A stretch of DNA of 64,000 nt, taken from NCBI RefSeq assembly GCF_010389155.1, contig NC_057766.1, positions 620,001-684,000 of the forward strand, given 5' to 3'. Shown in pieces: positions 45,470 through 56,261 of the stretch. The notes beneath the pieces are model-generated. The model ran no database searches. It was not told the origin of the DNA and saw nothing but the letters and a program-made list of their open reading frames with translations. Positions within the stretch are counted from its first letter, which is position 1. Each line of letters opens with the position of its first letter. Made by a program: the position numbers and the translations under genes. Source of the DNA: Erigeron canadensis (taxonomy: Eukaryota > Streptophyta > Magnoliopsida > Asterales > Asteraceae).

Positions 45470-46960
45470 TCATCATCATCAAGAGACGGTTGCAATGCAA
45501 GACCCAGTTTTTCATCACACAAGTTCTGTTGTTTCGTTATCTTAGTTTACTTTAATTTCAAGAAATAGTTTGTTAATTACAAGTTTCTTTTGTTAATTTG
45601 TCATTAAAGACCAAGTAGCTAGCTAGCTTGTCGGATATTATTGGTATTACTACTTTAACTTGTTAGGAGTACTATTATAATTCAGTTTGTGTTCAATTAA
45701 GTGTTATATTTTATTACTACCTTATATTGTGATGCAGTTATCCGACCCACGTGTTGTCACATGTTTTTAAAACAACATATGTATAGTTGAAAAACATATT
45801 TATAAGCAATCGCTTCCTTCTCTATGATTCACTTAAAGTTTTTGCATATAAAAGATACAGTATGTCTCAAATAAATGCCCGCATGTACATATATGCATCA
45901 ACTAAAAGGGTATATATAGGGTTCCATACTTTTTTATACTCATTATTATTTTAACTTTTGTATATGACATTTCCATCCATATACATTAAGGATAAGTAAA
46001 ACAAACACACATATCTCCCTTATATAAAATGGGTACTCTACATATAAAGCCATGTATACAAAGTGCTAGTGTTATGATAAATAGTACATGGCACAAAATA
46101 CCATGTGTATAGAAGGCGTAATACTAAACAATGTGTTTTAGTTTATGAGAGTTTTTTATTGAAGTTACATTGTATTAGAGCAAAAATGTTATTGACATAC
46201 TGATCCTAAAAAGTTTGTAAGTTGTATGCAAAGGCCTATGCTTTTGGTTTGTTGGTTGGTGTTTCCTTCCCATTAAAATAGTGAGCTACTGTTGAAGAAT
46301 AATATGGTGACATCAAGGCTTCGATATAAGTATAATAGTTAGGGGGGTGAGAGTGTGAAGGGTTGGTGAAAGATTATCAAATACTATCACAAATTTGCCA
46401 GAAATTGAATTATTATTATGATTTATTATTATTATTATTACAACCAAATTGAAGATATAATTGAACAAACGAACTAATCAAACAGATTATGATTAGTAAA
46501 TAAATCTGATCAAAAATATTGTATATCAGAATGATATACAATACATATACAAAAAATATATATTTATCAAATGAGAGAAAGAACACCAGAATGTGTGTGA
46601 ATAATCTGAGTCGTAAACCCTAATCTCTCTCATCGTCTTATATATATAGCAGGCTATAATTCCTTCTTCTACCTCCATCTCTTGCTATTGACATAATCTA
46701 CCCTCAACTTTATCTTTCCATAATTGTAGAATTAGACCTTCTACTTTCCAACTTGCCATAGCCTGCACAAATTCTAATCATGCAATAAGACTCATGTTTA
46801 AGAATAAATTGGTATTTTAACAGTTGGCATGTGGGTTATCACCGTCATGATAGAAGGTTGAGAAAGGGTTGAGGTTGAGACGGCTTTTAACTCTTGGAAG
46901 GTTGAAGAAAATTAGTTGTTGGAAGCATGTGAATGGGGGGTGAGGGACCACTTTGACTAG
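45470..46960. other. 3' flank of transporter gene and intergenic DNA
   Basis: The first 250 bp is presumably 3' UTR. Beyond it no gene is recognised. Around 46410-46810 an ATT microsatellite, TATATATAGCAGG and a leader-like CTCTCTCATCG stretch resemble an LTR, but paired ends were not found. Confidence 0.3.
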
Positions 46961-46964
46961 AATT

Positions 46965-47130
46965 TAATCTTGTTTAAAAATAAATAAATTTAGGAGGGTT
47001 GAGAAAGGAATGAATGCCATGGAAAATGATTGAGAGAGTTGAAAAAGAAAAATGAGTTGGAACTATATCATTGGTGGGATTTGGGAGGATAGAAAAAATT
47101 TCAACTATATGACTTCCAATAAGGTTATTA
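46965..47130. repeat. MITE-like repeat, inverted relative to 36640-36845
   Basis: Contains AATGCCATGGAAAATGATT, AAAAAGAAAAATGAGTTG and GGTGGGATTTGGGAGGAT, the reverse complements of blocks at 36680-36780. An (AT)n run of about 27 bases follows at 47153-47179. Confidence 0.5.
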
Positions 47131-47151
47131 GTGGAATCCAATGTCTTTTTC

Positions 47152-47182
<31 letters not shown>

Positions 47183-47455
47183 GAAAAATGAATATAACGT
47201 TATCTGGCATTTGAGTTTAGGTGTAAAATCCCTTACATATTATTTTTTTAATATTTTTTGTTTAATAAATAAATGTTTGGGTCCCATGAATTTTATGAAT
47301 TAAAAAAAATCAATTGTGAGTGTTCCAAATCTAAGTTTAGAAACCTAACAGCCTTATATAACCAACCATAATATAAATATATATATATATGGGATGGTTA
47401 TATATGACTATTATTTGTTTAAGCTTGGGTGTGTAATGCTCAGATATTAATTTTT

Positions 47456-47660
47456 AGAACAAATTGCATTTTTGGTCCCTGTGTTATCATACATTTTGCA
47501 AGTTTGATACAAAAATGTGAAAAGTTGCGAAACGTATCCCTGTCATATCACACCTGTTGCAATTTTGGTCCAAAAATAACGTGTCGTTAATGCCCCCATG
47601 TGCTTGTCACATGAGGGGTAGTTTCATCCATTTATTGCTCATAGGACCATTTCTGCAAAA
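47456..47660. repeat. Arm related to the element hosting Copia-1
   Basis: GCATTTTTGGTCCCTGTGTT, TTTGATACAAAAATGTGAAA, CGAAACGTATCC and CACACCTGTTGCAATTTTGG match 1387-1466 plus 6193-6230 and show what that element looks like uninterrupted. The opposite arm is not evident here. Confidence 0.55.
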
Positions 47661-47845
47661 AAAAAAATAATAAATATTTTGTATACGAGTATATCTATGA
47701 GTCTATGATCATCATCAACAAATACCATTAGATTAACTCAAAAACATCATTCACAGTTATATTTATCATCAATGACTCACAAAATCATCCAAACTCTAAA
47801 AACCTAAAAATCAAATCTTAAAAAAATAATCCAATAATATTAACC

Positions 47846-48088
47846 ATGCCTAGAAAGTCCCCTGTTGATCGTGGAAAAAGCTCAAAAAAAGTGAAGAACA
47901 AATCGACTTTAAACCTTATTGATAAAACTTCCCAATCGAACTTCGTTCCTGTTCTTTTTTCATCGATTAATCAATCAAAATACAACCTCATATGATATAC
48001 TAGTAGTGCTGATTCAATCCTTAATGAAACTCATTCACAGCCGCCATTGAATTTGATGGAAACCCCTAAAGCCACCACTGAAAGATAG
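47846..48088 (+). pseudogene. Unrecognised 80-codon coding-like fragment
   Basis: ATG 47846 opens MPRKSPVDRGKSSKKVKN (Lys/Arg/Ser-rich) and runs 49 codons to TGA at 47993-47995, then continues in the same frame to TAG 48086-48088 (HSQPPLNLMETPKATTER). The AT-rich leader before the ATG looks like a plant 5' UTR. It could be the first exon of a captured gene. No family is recognised. Confidence 0.25.
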
Positions 48089-48164
48089 TATGTGAGGGTT
48101 TTTCACCTAAGTTGGGTGCATAACAGCCTCATACTCACTTTTCTCATATATATATATATATATA

Positions 48165-49246
48165 CTAGGTCTTTTACCCCGCGCGATGTGCGAAATATTA
48201 TAGGTTAGTGTTAATTTAAACCCTTTGACGTAGACACACACAATAACTAATATTTTGTTTAATTAGTTCAATGCGATTATTATCTATTTTGCAAAAACAT
48301 TAATAAAAACAAAACAATGTTAAATATGAATATAATAAATATATCAAATTATCAAAATGTTATGGAGATACATACGAAGATGAGAAATAATGTTTACACA
48401 TAAATATACTTTAGATAAAAAAAGGAAAAAAGAAAATTAGATGATGCAAAATATACATAATTTAATAGAAGCAAATAAATAAAGCTACATATATTTAAGA
48501 ATGACTTTCTACTGAAACAAAAATATCCATAAACATTTTTGTAGCAAAAACACAATTGCATATCAACGAAAAACCCATTTACACCAAATACTACATAACA
48601 CTTACGTTCTTCAATGTTTATGAAGCTAAATATGATATGAGGGGTCATCTTACAACTTATCAAACAAACAACCACCCCCATAAAAACCTTCAAACTAAAA
48701 TACTAAATCCATAAGAATTTGAAATAGTAAACCTTATTTTCTTGTAGTTGTGCAACCCGAATTTACTCAAAATTCACTTAGAGGAAAATAAATAAATTAT
48801 AAATCACGTAACAAAAGAGTTTTATATATGATATTAAAATATTAATATTATTAAAAGAGCTCACATAAACATCAAAACATTAAATGGTCCTGTATGAAAT
48901 TTTCGTTAAAAACTTTGGTAAACATTTTATTAAAGGAAATGATGACAAAATTTATTGTTTTATGCATTAGTATACAAAATAAACTTTGTGCTAGTTGATC
49001 GATGGGAAATAATAATGTGCATGGCAAATCTTTTTTTAATATAATGAAAGAGTTATACTTGCCTTATAAAATTGAATCTAAATAATAAAATAAATATAGT
49101 TTCTTCTTTTTCACATATAAATATTGTGGAAAATTTATGGAGACGCCACATAACATAAATCTTACGTGACAATTTTTTAGAATAACTTTGAGTTTGAAGA
49201 ATGCTTTAGAAGGCTCAGTTTTCTACTGTTTTAATAATTATATAGA
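48165..49246 (-). mobile_element. Non-autonomous Helitron, 1082 bp, minus strand
   Basis: On the minus strand begins A|TCTATATAATTATTAAAAC and ends CGCACATCGCGCGGGGTAAA then AGACCTAG|T. Same family and terminal sequences as 38808-39744. No transposase ORF. Confidence 0.7.
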
Positions 49247-49744
49247 TATATAACAAAACTTGATAGTTGGATCTGATCGATGTGGAATTAATTTTTTTAT
49301 TTAAACATGACATGGAATTTACAACTCATTAATAAATAAAATTAAAAAATTAGAAATTATTTTCACGAGATTATTGACCGGCTATTTACTCGATACCCCA
49401 TAATAGTTATTTTAGCCTTTTTTTTTATTCAAATAGAGCTTTTTTTTTTTCGAGCCCATAAAAGGTTTAGGTGATAAGTTAAGAGACATTCCAAGTAATT
49501 AACCCTATTTTTATTTGTCATATCTTTTTTTTTATAATTTTTATGTGATCGCTTCTTAAAACCACCATGGTCAAAAACTCAAGATAGTGATGTAGCAGCG
49601 TAGTATTACAAATAGCGATATGTTTGTTACTGAATGTTGGTATTTAAAACTTTGTAATCCGTGTAGTGAATGTTCGTATTTAAAAGTTTGTAATCCGTGT
49701 AGTAAAAAATCGTTTCCGTTGCGATGTGCGTGTAGAATTACTAG
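49247..49744 (+). other. Intergenic with a Helitron-type 3' end at 49744
   Basis: GCGATGTGCGTGTAGAATTA then CTAG|T at 49741-49745 looks like another Helitron terminus, but its start is not identified. A 44-bp phrase (GTATTTAAAACTTTGTAATC) is repeated in tandem at 49640 and 49676. Confidence 0.35.
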
Positions 49745-49761
49745 TTTTTAATAAAGGTTTG

Positions 49762-51678
49762 TCAAAGTAATATTTAAAACAGTAGTTAACCGGATGATTT
49801 TAGAGTCTTTTCAACCTAAAACTAGCTTTTAACATTGCCATGTAGGATTTAATCCTATGTGTCATTTTCATATTTTTTTACAATTACAATATTGATATTT
49901 TATTTTATAAACAAAATTAATGTGGAACGGATTGGATCAAAAACAATTGGCAACAAAATTTTAGAAACTATTAAAAAAAACATATATATAGCGTATATGC
50001 AATAATTTATTACGTCCATTATATCAAGATTAATTTGTATGGTAAAGATATATATGATTAAAAATATATCAAATTATATATTATGAAATCCTTTCATTAT
50101 AGGAATTTAAATCTTTCTAATTAGATGAATGATATCAATTACCATTAACCAAAAAATCACACTCACGTTCACCCTATACATACATGAATATTATGTGTTC
50201 TTGCATTTTTCCTCTACACGATATAACTAGATTCGTAAGTTTTCATATTACTTTCTTATTTATTTGAAATATATGTATCTATGGATTTTAGTTCCTATTT
50301 TTCTCGTGAAAAGTAAATGAAAAGTACGTACGTGGTATATTGATATGATGATTTTTTTTTTCCTGAATTTGAGTTGTATGTATGTATTCTGTGGATTTAA
50401 TATGAATGATGATTTTATTTTATTAGTTATTCTCCTAAGGATTTTTTAACTTTTCTTTTCTTAGTTTTTAATTGATTCATATGGTGTGCATTTGTGTTTT
50501 GATAATTAAAACACCTTTATTATGAAAAGTCTGAATTATTGATATTTACGGATTTGTTCTTTATTATCAAACGTGGTTAAATTCTATTGACTTTAAACCA
50601 ATCATAATGCAATACAAATTGTATGTTGTTAGATAAGTTTTAATGCAATTAATGGTACACACATATATGGTGTTTTTTGAGAACTATGGTAGTGGGATGC
50701 TCTACATGATGCTCATATGCTAGAGTCGGACAACACAAGTTGAAACTCAAGTTAATAACAACTATCAATTTTTGACAAACTTTAGTGCCGATTGCTTAGC
50801 ATTTGTTTGCAGAAGAGGTTGTCGGCATGAAGTAGTTTTGACTTGATGGACACACATCATGTCTACCCGTTCGTAACTATTATACGACATGTAAAGTTTC
50901 AAAAGTAAACAATGTCTTGCATATATATATAGTATGCAGAGCCGGCTTAACAGTATAGCTGGGCTAGGCATGAGCCTACGGCCCCCAAAAGCCCAAATAC
51001 TTAAAGGCCCCAATTTTGATACTAACGGGTATTGTATAAATATTTATTCAGCATTTTTTTTCTATATGTTTAGTTTTAAGGTTGAAAAGAATAAAACTAT
51101 AAAACCACACTGCCTCCACTTTATTAGACTATTCACTCAAAGGTTGATAATCTGAACATGTTTTATGTCTATTATGGTTTAGCTACTCTTTCTATGGTCG
51201 TGAATGCATTTTTGTTGTCGGCAAAGCTTTTTAGTTTAATTTTAACATAACATTTGTATGTTTCTTTTAAGTTAATTTCTTATTTTTGGCACTTATATGC
51301 ATTATTTTTTTATTTTTCTGATTTCAATCCTAGATTAAGAAAGAACTTTTTGTTAGAAACTTTTGAAAAGGGCCCCGAAAAGTGGTCTCGCCTAAAGTCA
51401 CCAAAAAGGTTAAGCCGACCCTGATAGTATGTGAAAGTTTTTTTGAAGACCAAATAAATGAATTTTGTAAGATTGAGTTGTTGAAAGCTTTCAACTAAAT
51501 ACCATTTCTTTAGTCATTACACTTTTTACAATATTCGTGTAATTGTGCATCTATCATGTCAAAAATGTCAAAGCAAGCTTAACAAAAGTTGCGCTAAATC
51601 CGTTAATTCGTCGCATTAGTCGATTGTTCATAAAACGATATTTAAACAATCTGTGCATCGCGCAGGTAAAAGACCTAG
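49762..51678 (+). mobile_element. Helitron with nested hAT MITE, 1917 bp
   Basis: The 5' region (TAATATTTAAAACAGTAGTT, GATTTTAGAGTCTTTTCAAC, CATGTAGGATTTAATCCTAT) parallels 38808-39744. The 3' end is GTGCATCGCGCAGGTAAAAG then ACCTAG|T (CTAG 51675-51678). The base before the TC start is G instead of A, so the 5' border is tentative. No helicase is visible. Confidence 0.6.
50937..51423. mobile_element. hAT MITE, 487 bp, inside a Helitron
   Basis: Perfect 8-bp duplication ATAGTATG at 50929-50936 and 51424-51431. Ends CAGAGCCGGC and, inverted, CAGGGTCGGC. Subterminal GGCTTAAC pairs with GTTAAGCC. An 8-bp duplication with CAG-type ends is diagnostic of hAT. No transposase. Confidence 0.85.
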
Positions 51679-52422
51679 TAAATAAATAAACATGTATCCA
51701 CCTCTATTTAACGAAATATAATTAAATAAACAATTAGTTGTAAAAAAGGTTTTCTTTGAAGTCCCAACTTGTATTTACCAAACACTGAAAGAGTGAAAGA
51801 TATAAAATCCACCTTTCAATTCAATTTAAAAATTAAATAAAAATAAAGTGTATTCTCGATTTCATCTAAAATCACAAATCGGTTATCATCGCCACCGCTG
51901 CGGATCGCACAATCCGAGCAATTCCACCGCACAGAACCAACGCCATCAACGTGTATTAGGTGAAATTGAGATTTGATTTGTTTCATTCTTCAATTCAATT
52001 CAGCTTATTATTATGATAAGTATGCCCAGTTTATAGATTATATGTTTAGACTTGTTTCAGTTCAGATCGTTATACGCCTTTAATTTATTACCGTTTCTTT
52101 ATTAATTATTACTGTTTCTGAGTTAATATATATGTGTGTGTATGTATGCGTGTATCAAAGGAGCTTATAACTAGAATACACCTTATGCGTGCTTGTTTTA
52201 AGTGTGACTTACACGGTTAGAATTACACCTTGAGTTCATAAGCTTAAAATGTTTAGGCGATATTTTATGCATTACTCATCAGTTTTCGGTTAATAGTTTG
52301 GATGCAATGATTTCACTTATTAGCTTTCGGTTGATTTCTTAAATTACAAATTGTTGTTATTTACAGTCCTTGAGCTACTTCATGTGTTGTAATTTGAAGC
52401 ATTGATTGATGATGCGGGAGAT

Positions 52423-53335
52423 ATGGAACAAGTAGAAGTTAAACAGTTAGAAGATGTGAATGGAGAAGACTTAGAAGGGGATGATGATCGATGTGATAAA
52501 TGAAAACAGTGATGATGGTTACCAATAGCATATTTTAATATCTATTTACACCTGTCGATATCAACAATAATATTGTTTATTTATTTAGTCTATACAGTAG
52601 CTGTTGTAACTATGTTGTGTGTCTCGTTTATGCTGGAAATTCATGATTGGTTTACCGGTTGCTTTATTCAAGTGTTTACTAATGTCCACTCTTATACTAT
52701 TCTCGTTTGGTTGCTTGTTTACCTTACTTTCATTGACCCCATTGTTGCGGGTTATCTGATCTGAGACACAACAGCTTATGAAGCGTTCAAGACTATAGAG
52801 TCCATGAAAACTCTGGTCAATAAGTATGGTCAAATGTGTGATTGCAGTTTGGACAGAAACGGGCCAGATATCCTTGACCTGATACATTATTCAAGCCTTG
52901 TACTTGGTGTGTGAATTCTATATATATACATTTCATCTTCTATACTTGACTGATCTTGGAACAGCTTGAGTTGTCGAATCGAGATGCAGAGCTTCGATTG
53001 CTTCAGGTTACTTACGAAAACATTCTACAAGGTTTGGACCTTTTGGGATTCCCCATGAGGTACGTACACGTTTATAAAACACGGAGCCTTGTGTCATGCT
53101 ATTATTATAGTCAACTCCACCCTTCTATATAATATAACCTGCAAACCTTCAATTTTGTGACTTTTTTGTCCATAAAGTTGAACCCTTATTCTTAGCTTCT
53201 CTAGTCTGTTGTAACAATTAGTCTATTATGATTCTGGTGTCATTCTTATTATATGCAGATTTTCCTTCCTAAATAAAAAATTGAGAACATTGCGATTGGT
53301 ACTCGATGTTGCATGCTGAGGAGGTACGCTCTATA
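52423..53335 (+). pseudogene. Unrecognised gene-like exons
   Basis: Three coding-like pieces on one strand: an acidic start MEQVEVKQLEDVNGEDLEG at ATG 52423 (closed by TGA after 26 codons); a segment about 52760-52910 reading TTAYEAFKTIESMKTLVNKY; and an exon about 52964-53059 bounded by an AACAG acceptor and a GTACGT donor, reading LELSNRDAELRLLQVTYENI, amphipathic and probably coiled coil. That exon joins in frame to one at about 53261 (after TATATGCAG) reading FSFLNKKLRTLRLVLDVAC before TGA. Preceding GATCGCACAATCC region and AT-rich leader are plausible promoter. The family is not recognised; stops suggest a relic, although alternative splicing cannot be excluded. Confidence 0.35.
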
Positions 53336-53961
53336 TATGATACTTAAGGTCACAAAATCGCTGGATTGTGGTTGTGTTGGGTAACAGTTAAAATATGGTT
53401 TCTTATAAACGACTGATTAGTATGTGACTATGTGAGTCAGCATTGGATGGTTCGGGTTCAACCAACAAGTTGTTGCCCATTAGTTTCAGTTTTGTAGTTT
53501 TTGAATGATACAATAAAAGCTAAATTTGGAACGGGGAAGTCTTATGCTCTCTTGGTCCCATAAAAATTGATCTTGACTTAGGTTGTTAATGTACCATTTA
53601 TTTAACTGTTGCTTGTGATCCCGGCCCAACCTGCCGATTATAAACTTAAAACTATGGATAAGTAAATATGTCATGTAAAGCAAAGCAATCCTAACATGTT
53701 TCGATCCAGACCAAAGAATTCCCGTTTGACCTGTTATCTAAAGAGCTCATTTTCCACCTCGAAATCACATGGCATCAAACTTGTAGTTTTATCTTGTCAA
53801 TTCCAGTAGCTTATATGCAACATCATCCATTATTTCATTCCTTCCCCTATCTATCAAAAGTCACATGAGAGTGGGCTAGATGATTTTTTTTTTAAGAGAT
53901 ATATGACCATGATTTTTTTTTCAAGAGATATATGACCATGATTTTTTTTCACCTGTATATT

Positions 53962-54180
53962 TGGTTTTTTTTTCAACAATTAGTCGGTATTTGACATCAG
54001 GGAAAACCTCACCGTATAATGGTGAAGCCCTACACGTACTCTAGACTACAAAATGTAGACCATAAGCCGTTACAGGTGATTCAGGGAAAAAATCCATAGA
54101 CTTATCACTTCTAAGAGTCGAACCTAAAACCTGTGGGAAAAACCAGAGATGCATCTGTCAGTTGAGCTAGTTTTATTTGT
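53962..54180 (-). mobile_element. tRNA-derived SINE, family S1
   Basis: Minus-strand head AACTAGCTCAACTGACAGAT (A-box), B-box GGTTCGACTC, body TAACGGCTTATGG and CTTCACCATTATACGG, and an A-rich tail at 53962-53975. The clearest S1 copy, close to 16803-17010. Confidence 0.75.
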
Positions 54181-54447
54181 TAAAAAAATATTTATTGTTG
54201 AGTTTTAAATATATCTATCAATAAATTAATACAAGATTGAGGTATTCTTGATGTGAATGTGGCACATTACTTCATTCACACGCTTCAATTTTAATTTTGT
54301 TAAATAACTTTCCTAATTTTGATTATATTGTAATTATAGATTTTCATATATAATATTGATTATTAAATATATATCAACTTAATTACCATTTAATTATTAT
54401 ATAATATAATATATTAAATCGTTTGAGTAAATCCATAATCTTTTTTT

Positions 54448-54640
54448 TGAAAGGCAGTAACGAATAAATGACTAACACCCCATGCGGATGCGCTTACGCT
54501 GATTCGACTCCTGACATTGCCTTAAAAGGTTTGCATTCCATGTGTTAAATGGATATAACATTGTTAAGTCTTCCCCACCATATTTACATGTGACAGGATT
54601 CGAACATGATATCCCCCAGAAGGAAACCACAATGTTTAAT
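54448..54640 (-). mobile_element. tRNA-derived SINE, second family
   Basis: Minus-strand B-box GTTCGAATCC (54597-54606) and an A-run at 54441-54450 bracket about 190 bp. The body has GGCAATGTCAGGAGTCGAAT. The A-box is weak. Confidence 0.45.
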
Positions 54641-55267
54641 TTAGTTAATAACTATTTATATAATATAAGTAGCCTAACTATTTAATTTAGTTAATAACTA
54701 TTTATATAAAATTACTTGTTTTATTTATTTTAAATTTCATTTATAATGAATTTTTTATTGGATTAGAGCTATCTCTGTGTTTTTTGCTTAACAATATTAA
54801 TTTGTCTAATGTTATAATCAAAAACATATAACCTTTATATCTTGATTTTGCTATTAATGTCACTAAATCATCCGCTTACAGTTTAACGATGCATACATGA
54901 TTAAACTATACATTGTAATTATATATTCCGTACATTAATCTTACGGGTTTTAAAACTAGTAATTATATTATATATTTAATAAGAAAAAAAATTATAGAAA
55001 AAAGAAGAAATCACCTAGAGTAGCTAGTTAGCATGGAGTTTTAGGTCCAAAAGAACTTTTAGTAGTGTCAAGTGTATAATTAGGACAGATTAAGAATTTT
55101 AATTTGTTAATAATAATTTAATTCACGATAATATTCAATCTTGTTTTAGTATTAACATCAAATTAAAACTCTTTTTTAGTTAATTTATTTAGATTGGTAG
55201 ATTAGTCACACCGAAATCACGATGAAGTAAAAGAAAAAGATAACTGTCATTTTAAAGGAGGAGAAAA

Positions 55268-56101
55268 TTACACTTTTGGTACCTTAAATTGGCAGTTTTT
55301 GCACTTATAGTCTCTAACTCAAAAAATTGCAGTTTTCATACCTAAAGTTATGTGTTTTTTTCAGTTTTGGTACCACGTACAGACGGCGTTAATTTTTTCC
55401 GTTGACACCCTCACGTGACAAACACTGAAGGGGTATTTTAGAGAAAATTACATTTTTGATACCTTAAATTGTCAATTTTTTCACTTTTGGTACCTCATGT
55501 AGACAACATATTTTTATTATACTCTCCAATTTTCATCTCACGCATTAGCATCTATCAAACAACACACACTCAAAAATCAACACACATTGCGATCATCCAT
55601 ATATCCATGTATACCTATATCTCTATACCATACGAAATCCAATACATAAACATGCGTAAATAAATTCAAATCTCTTATATGAATCATACACCACCAGAAA
55701 GGGTTACCGACTATCTCCTTCTCCACCAGGCACCACGACCTCTACCTTAGCTAGATATTCAATGCGTAATGTTGATTTTTGAGTGTGTGTTGTTTGATAG
55801 ATACTAATATGTGAGATGAAAATTGGAAAGTGTATTAAAAATATGTTTGTCAAAAGTGAAAAAATTGACAACTTGAGGTACCAAAAGTGAAAAAATTGAC
55901 AACTTGAGGTATCAAAAGTGTAAATTTCTCAAAAAGAAGGGGCCAAAAGACTAAAATACCCCTCACGTGTTTGTCACGTGAGGGCGTTAACGGCAAAAAT
56001 TAACGCCGTATGAACGCGGTACCAAAACTGAAAAAAACACAAAACTTTAGGTATGAAAGCTGCAATTTTTTGAATTAGAGACTAAAAGTGTAAAAGCTGT
56101 C
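55268..56101. mobile_element. Mutator-like element with long inverted repeats in right RBR promoter
   Basis: A 9-bp duplication AGGAGAAAA flanks it (55259-55267 and 56102-56110). Arms of about 200-300 bp are inverted copies: GCAGTTTTTGCACTTATAGT / CTAAAAGTGTAAAAGCTG, CAAAAAATTGCAG, CATACCTAAAGTT and CACGTGA..GGGTATTTTAG. Inner ACTCAAAAATCAACA pairs with TGTTGATTTTTGAGT near 55755. Neither the left RBR promoter (near 1010) nor the flanking homology contains it. No transposase; the ATG-started ORF at its centre is not conserved in type. Confidence 0.7.
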
Positions 56102-56195
56102 AGGAGAAAACTGTCGTTTAAATTGGTAGATATACATGGGCCATCAAATTAATATAAACTAGATAATTTATATTTTTTTACGAATTAAAATTAAA

Positions 56196-56204
56196 CTATA
56201 AATA
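56196..56204 (+). promoter_or_regulatory. TATA box of right RBR gene
   Basis: CTATAAATA, 58 bases before the ATG, in the same place as CTATATATAC in the left copy. The Mutator-like insertion ends about 95 bp upstream of it. Confidence 0.5.
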
Positions 56205-56261
56205 CTAATTTTATCATCCTAAAATTCTTTCAACACAAATTAATAATTATCATCCAATCAA

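Noticed and set aside
46410..46810. Possible solo LTR
   Set aside because: Leader-like and TATA-like motifs are present, but no matching ends or target duplication were found.
55469..55663. 64-codon ORF at the centre of the Mutator-like element
   Set aside because: Translation of AT-rich inverted-repeat DNA with no transposase motifs.
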